The position numbers and the translations under genes are program-made. The notes below the pieces were generated by a model. It saw nothing but the letters and a program-made list of their open reading frames with translations, was not told where the DNA came from and did not search any database. From positions 248,001-312,000 of the forward strand of contig NW_024067778.1 in the NCBI RefSeq assembly GCF_009389715.1: DNA of 64,000 nt, written 5' to 3'. Numbering within the stretch: position 1 is the stretch's first letter; each line of letters starts with the position of its first letter. Positions 56,001 through 64,000 of the stretch are shown here, piece after piece. The DNA comes from Phoenix dactylifera (taxonomy: Eukaryota; Streptophyta; Magnoliopsida; Arecales; Arecaceae).

Positions 56001-59000
56001 GTACTAATTTCCATTTTCAAGTACGTCACATCTATTTTAAGTTACCAATAAGTTAGGTTGGCATATATGCATACAAAAATGTGAAATAAATAGACTTCAT
56101 TCTATCATGGTACAGAGATCGCAATATAGAAATAAACATTGGCTAGAGGTGCAAAACAAGCTTTTCTATCATAAGGCTTAAGAAAAGCCCAACTAATTAA
56201 CAAGAGACAAAGGAAAGAGAAGTTTATTCCAAGCTAATTCTGAGTGTGTCAGTTCAAATTTAAAGAACACAAATCAAAGTCTCATCTCAAGCATGCAAAA
56301 AAAAAGAAGGGTCAGACCCTGCTATGTATAAAGAATCTCGCTTCTGCCTAAAAGTCCATCCGTTGAGACTTCATATGTGCAAGCAAAAGCATGTTAATAA
56401 GCAATCCATTTGACATGACTGACAATAAAAGCACCGACTAATTGCTTGTATTTATTTATTTTTTGAAAGACTGGCTAGAAGTAATGCTCATCCGTAATCA
56501 AATAGGTGAGAAGGTATACCAATGGCATTCTAAAGTTCATGCAACTCGATACAGGGCATACTAACATTGCTCCGTCTGGGTGCGAGATGTCATGTGAGAT
56601 CAGAATAAAGACATGCAGAAGTGGACAATGCTGAGGTTTGCAGAAGCAGGGTTTGCTTGAAAATGAAACAAGATACAACCCGAGTTCAAACTACAGAGTA
56701 AGATCCAAAAGTTCTCTATATCCTTAGTACAATAAAACAGATACAAAACCACGGGACAAGGAAAAGAGATGATGATTAATGAGCAAGCATGCTATCCATC
56801 CCTCGCTCACTGCACCAACAGCATGGTTTGCAAAGGGGTCACACACCTACCTCCTTGGAATCAACACCAAGGTAACATCAAGAATTCAAGATTCTACAAA
56901 ATAGGCACTGCAGGGTTGGTTAAGGGTTAGCACTCCACCAGAAAACAGGGAGCATTAAGAAGTTCAAAACAAGTGAGGAAATTTCATTAACCTTTTTTTT
57001 CAAAAAAAATAAAATCATTAGCTTGTTAAAAGGTAGATTTAAGTGTGATAAATATAGACCAGGGGCTCCAATTAATCTAGGAATCCCGGTGATAAAATAA
57101 GAAAACTAAGAGACAAGTCACAAATCAGCCAAATTGTCATCCATAAAAGCAAAACGAGAAAACCATTATCATTGGCAGTTCTAACAGTCCTTCGGTAAAA
57201 TGGTCATATCTCTTATATCCAAATTTGTGTGATTCTTTAAGCATTGGCAAGCTCATTTTATAAGCTACCAAATGGCTTTGTTCTGTCACCTGATTTATAG
57301 CAGAAATGTTGTTGGTGATACATGTTTTTGACTATAGTTTATACTAATTTAAGGGGGACCACAGTTAGACTCCAAACTTAGACTTGAACTTTGAAAAATT
57401 CTAAATTACAATTATAGTACTGTAAGGACTCATGACCAACTGAAACAGAAAAGAAAACAACTAATAAAACATGTTTAAATTGAATAGGACTCAACTAGAA
57501 ATGAAGTTTCTTTCCACTTGGCATTCTGAGCAACCAGGTCATCTTTGATGATCCTCAATCAATCCCAACAATGAAAACCATGGGCTTATTCAACACAATT
57601 TGGATGGTGTTGATCTTGTGTCGATTTACATATATATTCAGCCATGATGAATGAGGGGATACAGAACCATAACTCACATGACTCAAACGAGAACCAAATA
57701 AATAGATTAAGCATTAAAATAAATGAATGTGTACATTTGATGCAAAGATAGGAAGAATATTTATCTAGTGAAATTAACTGTGAAGACTAACATTTCCCAG
57801 TGTCACCAAACTTAAGTTTAACATCACAAAATGAACTCTGTAGCTTGACATAAACTAAACACAAAATTCAGCCTTACTATTTCAACATGATGTTATTCAT
57901 GTACATTCATCTCTATAGCATGAGGCCCCCTGAAAATAAACTACTTTAAGTAAATACACCCCCACTGATTCTTTCTTAGAAGAGAGGAAGACATAAAAAA
58001 AGTGTATTTATTAAATTATGTTTCCTAGAAAGAAAGAATGATGATGAAAGACCAGTTCGGTGCAAGACCAATTCAAACATTTCATTGATTGATGGAATTG
58101 CAGATATCCATTGGATACATCTTCCCCAGTCAAAAGAATTACCAACCTTTCCTTCAGTGATCTTACAACGAACAAGAGTTTTTCCATTGTAAATGAGTAC
58201 AAAACATGCCAAATTTTTAATATGGAAAAAATAAACCAAAATTTTGCAGGGATTAATGGGAATATGGACATCCATCAAATGTTCCTTGCGCTTAAACAAA
58301 TCTGATGCAACAAAGATCATGGGCTACAACCATCCATCAGACACTCCTTTCTCTTAAATCAATGACACACAATTCATGTCCCAAATAATTCAGATGAACT
58401 TTAAAACAAAAGGTTGATGCTAAGAAATCCTACATCTTGATATTTCATGATTGAAAATATTGACCCATCCATTAAATACTCTTTCCATATGTACCAATCA
58501 TAAACATCACATATGATGAGATCAAAACCATTCATCATCACCTATCTAATATCCAAGGTTGTCAAACTGTCCAGGCAGTATCTGCCTTAACAGCCTAAGT
58601 ACAGCGTATGTACCTGAGCTTAAAATTGCAAAACAATTTAACACCAATATGGTAATTTCTCATTTCACATCTAGAACAAATAAAAAGAATCAGCAATGAG
58701 GAAAAGGGAATTGGATACCAGATGGATGGTTGTAACCCCATTGACTGATTAAATGCGGACAAATAATTCTTTTAGGACCCATTCTTTGGTGGGTAAAAAA
58801 CTTACCCGGCAATCTATATTTTCCTGGGTAAGTGTTTCCCAGAAAACATTTAGATAAGAAAATAATTTACCTATGTCCTTTTATGCATTGAAAACTGGCA
58901 TCAGAATCTTACCTATGTTCTTTTGTATTACAACTTTCTTGGGTAAGTTGTTCAAACCTATCTATATTTTCCATAATACCCTTTATTATATAAGTATTAT

Positions 59001-62000
59001 ATTATATTATATTATACTATATTATATTATATATATTATAATATAATATACAATATTGTTATATATTATATTAGATTAAAATAATATTATATTATATTAG
59101 AATATTAATATAGTATATTATATTATAATAATAACTTAGTATGATATAATAACATTATATTATATTGTTATTAATAATATAATGTATATTATATTATTGT
59201 TATATTATTATTATAGAATTAGAGGCATTCTAGGAACAAATTAAAAAGGTTATTTTTCTGGCTAATGGGAAAATGACTTACACATCTCCTAGGTGAGTAA
59301 GATTTTTCACTATTTCATTGGTAAACGCTACCCATGGAAAAATAACTTACCTACCAAGAGAAGCATGAGACCATGGGTAAATTGGTCAATTAGAAAAGTT
59401 GACCAACTTTCCCATTATATTTACCCACCAAAGAACGGGCCCTAAAGCATTATTTGGAGAACATCTCAATTGTGTTCGCTAAATTAGAGTATAGGTACTA
59501 CAACCCATAGCCACAAGTTTGGCATTCAGGAATGACTGGGCAAGAGGTAAAGATTAGGAAATCAGAAAAGCGGAAGATTCACTAAAAGTTTAGAGAGGAT
59601 TTGGATTATCAAAAATAGAAAATAAATAAAATAAGTTAATACAATTGATATATTTATATATTTATTCATGTGAAAGCAAAGTATAGGAGGTGTAAGAACA
59701 GGGTCGGCGAAACCATTTTGAATCGTCTGGTTTGGGGCATCCCGAGCTATACTGGCGGCGAACTAGGATGGTTCCGGCAATGAAACCGAGACGCCATCGC
59801 CGGAGGAAGAGAAGGAAAGAGAGAAACAAAGAAAGCGAGCGAGGGACGGAGGGAGAGGGAGGGAGGCCGGTGGAGGTCCTACGGAGGCTGGCGCTCGGGC
59901 AGCTGGCGGAGGCCGCTGCGGCCTCCGACCTCCCTCCCTCTATCTTTTCCTCTCTCGCGTTCGCCTTCTACTCCTCTGCTATGTCGATACTGACTTGTGT
60001 TGCTGGGCAGCCGATATGGTGCCCGATACCGACACAGCAGACCATGGGTAAGAACAATAAATTAGCAAGAACAAAACTGCAAAAGGATCAGATGCTGGTA
60101 TATCGATATCCGCGTCCAACAGCCACAAATATAGATATGGATGTTAAATGGATTCCAAAATGAGTATCCATATTTGTTCTAAACGGATATGAATGTACAA
60201 TAGATATTAAGCAATTCATATTTGTTTTAAATGGATACAAATACAAGTCAGGTATTAGTTACATCAACATTTTAAATCCAAATACGGATATAAATTAGAT
60301 ATTATTTCTGATATAAATCAGATTTTTAGTAGAATTCAATAATGAGAACATCAATAACATTATCATAAAGAATAGAAACAAAATCCACCATCCAGATCAC
60401 ATCTGATGTATGGGTGCTAGCTAAGGGTCTAAGTCATCAAACCCATATAGAGACTGACCTAGCCAAGGGTTCATATCACTAGTCCGATTACCATCCCATT
60501 CAATCGCTAGTCTAATTACCATCAGATCAGGTTTGTATTAAAAATATATTAAAATTAAATATTATTTAAAATAAAAATATAATATAAAATATTGACAAAT
60601 TTTCTATATTAAATATAACCCCTTAAATCGCATGAATTTATATTCGAAACTACTCTTTAATTACGACAAAAATAGTAATAATCACAAATCATCTTATTTT
60701 TTGGGAAAACCTATAAGAAGCTTATATAAAATTCAGGAATATTTAGAAGTTACTGATTTTTTTAATTATTTTAAATAGTACAGTTTTAAAAATATCATAA
60801 AGAATTGAATGACGTATATTCATTTTTCATTTTCTATCAAAGGGAAAAAGGATTGAATTTTATACAAAGTACTAATTATTGAAATGAAATTTTCAACATT
60901 ATAAGATACTTTAAATAACTCTATTCAATGATGCGAATAAGTTTTAAATAAGTATAATAGACCATCACCATGAAACAACATTTAATATTATCTTATTGGT
61001 TGAGAACTTCTCAACTAAACAAAAGATGAGGGGTTCAATTCTGGCTTCAAGTGGAATTTGTCATATTTTTTTTACCAGATATTTGGACCCAGATCCAAAA
61101 AAAACTCTTAAAATCTGGATCCAAATTTATATTTGGCAAAATATGCATATATACAGATCCTTGTCCAGATCCAATTGGATATAAAAATTTCTATCTGAAA
61201 CCAGTCCTAACTGGATACAGGGATACAGTCCACATCTGGTCGGATTTTGTCCCACCTGTTTTCAGCCCTAAGCAAGAAAAACACCAAAAACATACAGCAT
61301 TGTTGATTTCTAATTAATAAAGACTCCCTGAATAAATCATAAATAATGCATCAATTTATCGAGAATAATTCAAAGAATCATCCGACGAAGGAAAAATTTC
61401 TAATACTTCAAGAATATATCAATAATTTGAAAAAAGAAGTTACTATGCTTGAAGCTTCTTACACTATCTAAAGTCTATTCAAAATCTAAATTCACAAGTG
61501 CAACTATAAAGGGAGTGTTGCTTTCATATAAACAATTTTGAGCTGCACTTAAGTATTGAGCAGTAGTCAAAATACCAATATACAAACTAGGAGTCTAGGA
61601 TGCCTTTGGGCATCTACTAGCCTGCCTAATGCAAAGATTGTAAGTACCATATGGCACATGTCATGTCTGTGCAGGTCAAGGCTGGCATGGTAAATAACAT
61701 GACATGCCGAACCATGCCAAAAATGTGCTTGCTGAAACAGCATACACCGGTAAGCACAATACAAGGGTGCATTCCTCTGAACCATGGCTCTATCCAATAT
61801 GGACTAGCATGGTATGATACCTTAATCCTTGCCTGCTTGAGATTCATGAAAGTGGTAGATGCCTAGGCAATGTTCCTGCCAAAGCTCCTTGGCAATTGCC
61901 TTAGGCAAACTGCTAATATCCCTTCCTTGAATCACTTACGCGCAATGCACGATCAAAACAGTTACACATATAATCAACTTTTCTTCCCAGGTGGGAAAAC

Positions 62001-63876
62001 AAGCTCTGCTAGTAGATGGAAATATTAAAATTCCTAGCGATTTATTCAGGCCTCCGTAAATGTATCATAGGCAACTTTGAGCGAAGTACAAATTGAAGCA
62101 TCTTTAAAAAAAGAAAAAAGAAAAAGAAAAATTCACCTAAAGTTATCTAGAGGCAAAGAAGTATACCTTCATCTTCAAATTTGTCCCAATCTTCATCCCA
62201 ATTGGCTGCCCCCTCTTGTGTGCCAGGTTGCCAACCTTTAGAAGATCAAAAGGAGCTATTCATCAAAAAAATAGTAGACAAGTGAATAAAAAAATATTAA
62301 AAGGGAAAAGAAAAGGAGAGAAATTAGAGTAGAGCACAAAATATCAAAAATATTATGATTAGATAAAAAAGATTGTTCTGCATATTAAGATCAAAATTTG
62401 CTGCCAAGAAATGAGAATGACATGCTATATTGGGGCTAATTTCAGTTTTACTTTTTGTCAATCATTATTTGTCATAGATGCAATCATGTAAAAGCTCATC
62501 ATCCAAATCATACATTATCAAGAATTTTTTCAAAGAATTCTCTCCTAATTTACTACATCTCCAACAACTTACCGTTGCTCACAGATTTTTGTGAAGTAAA
62601 AAACTTATTCCAACAGCAAACAAGTCAAATCCATTCTTTTTTTTTTTCTTTCAGTGTGTTGTTTTTTGGCAATCAAGAAATATAACAAGGAACCGAGATG
62701 TAACCGATGGAGTGAATAGCCTGTAAGAAACTACACCTTTGAAACTTCTGCTACCATTTGTCTAATTGGCTGTTATCAACTATTGCCTTTGCAAGAATGA
62801 GAGGTGCTATTCTTTTGACAATTTTGACAGGAAAGATGATTAAGTTGTTGGAAGAGAACATCAAAAAGCAATCAAGTGATAACTCCAAATATAAATCAAG
62901 ATCAGGAAATGCTTGCAGACAATGTCTAATAACATACTGGACCTACTAAGCCCTCAGAGTTTAACACATGGCATCATTGTGTTACATGTATGAGGCATAA
63001 GTGTGAATTTGGACTCTGAACCCCAAATAACAGAATCAACATGTGATAGGAGCTTTGCAAGGCACTCTTCTTTTCTTTTTGTATGACAAGATAAAGTTAT
63101 AATCTAGCTATTGTTATCAAGATGTCTTTTATTTAGATATCTCTCTGAATCTCTAATATCTCTAACAATTTTCCAGTTTCTCATGAAATTTTCTGAAACG
63201 AAAATATATTCCTGCAATAAAACAATCCAACATATTTGTTTACTTGTTTTCTTAAATCTTAACATTGTTGCTATGGCTGAACAAAAAAGGAGTTCAGCAA
63301 GGAACCATATATATAATTGCAAATGGAGTGAACATCCTGCTACAAAAATACATACGCGACACTTGTGTTAACATTTGGCTTATTGGATGTTATCAAATGT
63401 TGCTTCTCAAGGAATAAAGTTGCTAATTCTGTGACAACTTTGACAGCAGAAGACAATTAACCTAAAGGTGAAAAGCAACTAACTCCTCTTAGAAACAAAA
63501 CCAAGACCTGTTAATGCTTCTGAAGACTTTGACCACATGATACTACTAGACAAATGAAATCAAGATTTAATTTGCATTAAGAACAAATTATGCGTCCGCA
63601 GGAAATCAAAAGTACCCAAGGGAAGCTCAATTGATGTAGCTGGTTTAACATGCAATCTATGTTGCTTGCAACGTTCATTCAAAGCTTTTTCTAGCTTCTC
63701 AAGATCAGATTGTATTCGATCAGCACGAACCTGCAAATAAGTACTGAAACTGAGTTAAAATTGTCAAACAAGGAAAGCTTAAAGCCAGCGAAGATAAAGT
63801 TTACCTGAAGAAGACCATCAGCACTACCACCTTGTTCCATTTTGACTAACGCATGATACAGTTCAAGTTTTCTCTC
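52659..63876 (-). CDS. EH-domain protein of AtEH/Pan1 type (TPLATE complex), C-terminal half
   Basis: Six exons of a minus-strand gene: 63876-63805, 63730-63616, 62235-62167, 55517-55196, 53286-53175 and 53054-52659. They total 1,086 nt, and all splice phases agree. The gene continues upstream beyond the window. In order the exons give a helical segment (ELYHALVKMEQGGSADGLLQ), VRADRIQSDLEKLEKALNER, the acidic tryptophan motif NWDEDWDKFEDEG, a Ser/Pro-rich linker, and a C-terminus ending DAEDPFGSTGPFKSS. That ending and the WDEDWDKFEDEG motif mark the plant AtEH1/AtEH2-Pan1 proteins. These are peripheral subunits of the TPLATE adaptor complex in clathrin-mediated endocytosis and in autophagy at ER-plasma membrane contacts. 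The DPF tripeptide is a typical adaptor-binding motif. The N-terminal EH domains lie outside the window. Introns are 74, 1,380, 6,649, 1,909 and 120 bp, all GT-AG. Coding sequence is free of stops, so the gene looks functional. Confidence 0.9.
53175..53286 (-). CDS. EH gene penultimate exon
   Basis: 112 nt between a TGCAG acceptor and a GTAAGAG donor. It encodes DHGGAESSIFGGNFADES and then WNFDDADSVSGSNAIHMK. Confidence 0.9.
53287..54401 (-). other. EH gene intron, AT-rich part
   Basis: The gene-distal half of the 1.9-kb intron. It is AT-rich, with no exon or element that I can define. Confidence 0.6.
54402..55086. mobile_element. GC-rich hAT-like element within an EH gene intron
   Basis: The ends CAAGGTTCGCCGGACCG and CCGGTTCATACCTTG are inverted over CAAGGT. 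Inside them, matching CACCGGTACGG/CCGTACCGGTG blocks face each other. Flanking CTTAAAGGG (54393-54401) and CTTAAGGG (55087-55094) are a TSD with one indel. The interior is about as CpG-rich as a CpG island. It includes about three 43-45-bp repeats with GGGAATCGCGTGCGGGCGCG (54655-54760). Open frames of up to 208 codons here are by-products of the composition. Confidence 0.7.
55153..55170 (+). repeat. G homopolymer
   Basis: An 18-base G run, 26 bp from the splice donor at 55195. It is followed by GGGGAAGGGTGGGGG, so on the transcribed strand it is a C-rich tract. Confidence 0.9.
55196..55517 (-). CDS. EH gene exon encoding the Ser/Pro linker
   Basis: 322 nt between TTCCAG and GTACAA. It encodes FMVVKDLGVEVENLFSATNP followed by a serine-rich stretch with SLGSPGRSTLESPFRS. 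The donor is followed within 25-45 bp by a run of G on the plus strand (C on the transcript). Confidence 0.88.
55518..58774 (-). other. EH gene 6.6-kb intron, first part
   Basis: 3.3 kb of AT-rich intron with no exon-like conserved coding and no element ends that I can define. The adjacent exons join in phase without anything from here. Confidence 0.65.
58775..59442. mobile_element. MITE-like element with long inverted ends
   Basis: GGACCCATTCTTTGGTGGGT at the left matches ACCCACCAAAGAACGGGCCC at the right in inverted orientation (18 of 20 pairs). A TA dinucleotide flanks each side. The centre (58980-59220) is a TATTA/TATATTA low-complexity tract. The superfamily is not certain: the TA flank suggests a mariner-type MITE, but the terminal sequence is not the usual one. 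Confidence 0.75.
59701..60048. mobile_element. 348-bp GC-rich insertion with an exact 8-bp TSD
   Basis: The duplication TAAGAACA flanks both sides (59693-59700 and 60049-60056). The insert has a purine-rich half (GGAGGAAGAGAAGGAAAGAG) and a pyrimidine-rich half (CCTCCCTCCCTCTATC) around GCGGAGGCCGCTGCGGCCTCC. The layout resembles 30407-30855. Long terminal inverted repeats are not evident, but an 8-bp TSD points to a hAT-type insertion. Confidence 0.7.
60057..62166 (-). other. EH gene 6.6-kb intron, last part
   Basis: AT-rich intron. Repeated GGATATNAAT/AGATCCAGATCC phrases (60100-60310 and 61080-61210) suggest old element relics. No exon is recognised. Confidence 0.5.
62167..62235 (-). CDS. 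EH gene exon with WDEDWDKFEDEG
   Basis: A 69-nt exon between TCTAAAG and GTATAC, encoding WQPGTQEGAANWDEDWDKFE and the start of the next Gly codon. It is the family's acidic tryptophan motif. Confidence 0.9.
62686..63570. repeat. Diverged duplication of about 270 bp within an EH gene intron
   Basis: About 62686-62950 and 63296-63570 share the ordered phrases GGAACCNNNATGTAA/GGAACCATATATA, GGAGTGAA-AGCCTG/ATCCTG, ATTGGCTGTTATCAA/ATTGGATGTTATCAA, GACAANTTTGACAG and AATGCTT. Neither copy is coding. Confidence 0.6.
63616..63730 (-). CDS. EH gene exon, coiled-coil region
   Basis: 115 nt between TTTGCAG and GTACTT. It encodes VRADRIQSDLEKLEKALNER, then CKQHRLHVKPATSIELPL. Confidence 0.9.
63805..63876 (-). 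CDS. EH gene exon, helical region
   Basis: 72 nt between TCATAG and GTAAAC, encoding ERKLELYHALVKMEQGGSAD and GLLQ. The upstream exon is outside the window. Confidence 0.88.
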
Positions 63877-64000
63877 CTATGAATGGTAAAATTCAGTCTA
63901 ACAGATATTAGGATATTACTTGGAGCGGTGCTATAGAAGCTGCTCAAAGATATGAAAACAGTAACTTTGATAGGACCTTTTCCAAGTCATCATGCTATGA

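Noticed and set aside
57976..58320. 114-codon minus-strand frame in the large EH intron, considered as an extra exon.
   Set aside because: The flanking exons already join in phase without it, and no family resemblance is seen.
59732..60163. 143-codon frame starting in the 348-bp insertion.
   Set aside because: It runs across the element boundary, is Arg/Lys-rich by composition, and has no domain.
63977..64000. Possible further EH gene exon at the right edge (HDDLEK with AAG|GT).
   Set aside because: It would be an 18-nt exon after TAG, and I expect the residue pattern before the ERKLELYHA exon to be different. The true upstream exon is probably outside the window.

Overview
This window is nuclear DNA of a flowering plant, most likely a monocot. 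The only intact gene, an amino acid transporter, has the extreme GC-rich third positions and C-ending codons of commelinid monocots, and the long-intron second gene and LTR-element density would suit a palm-like genome. The species call is inference. Most of the window is transposable element (TE) sequence, and several elements have exact boundaries set by terminal motifs and matching target-site duplications (TSDs).

Layout. 1-9.6 kb: AT-rich DNA built of local tandem duplications. One duplicate copy is split by a 4.9-kb CACTA transposon (1414-6321, TSD AAG) that carries a degenerate transposase piece and a captured receptor-kinase exon of NIK type. A hAT-like element follows (6672-7510). 9.9-11.2 kb: the 3' end of a LINE (zinc finger plus RNase H) with a poly(A) tail. 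11.96-13.24 kb: an intact intronless vacuolar amino acid transporter of the AVT3 type. 13.5-16.1 kb: a degenerate element flanked by direct repeats. 16.6-28.0 kb: a full-length, coding-dead Copia element of SIRE type on the minus strand (TSD GAAGT). 28-30.4 kb: unremarkable AT-rich DNA. 30.86-52.04 kb: a three-level nest. A solo LTR (TSD GAATT) was split by a Ty3/Gypsy element of Athila/Tat type (TSD GCATA/GCGTA), whose own LTR was split by a second SIRE-like Copia element (TSD ACTGT). 52.66 kb to the right edge: the 3' half of a minus-strand gene for an EH-domain protein of the AtEH/Pan1 type, an endocytic TPLATE-complex subunit. Six exons join in perfect reading phase across introns of up to 6.6 kb that hold further small elements.

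The two genes are functionally unrelated. The most informative material is in the TEs: a gene-capturing CACTA with a paralogous empty site; two Copia elements that share the same inactivating lesions but have different U3 regions; dense GTCGAC/GACGTC palindromic minisatellites in those U3 regions, one kind of which recurs inside a gag coding region; and repeated polypurine-tract-like sites across a 4.4-kb non-coding segment.
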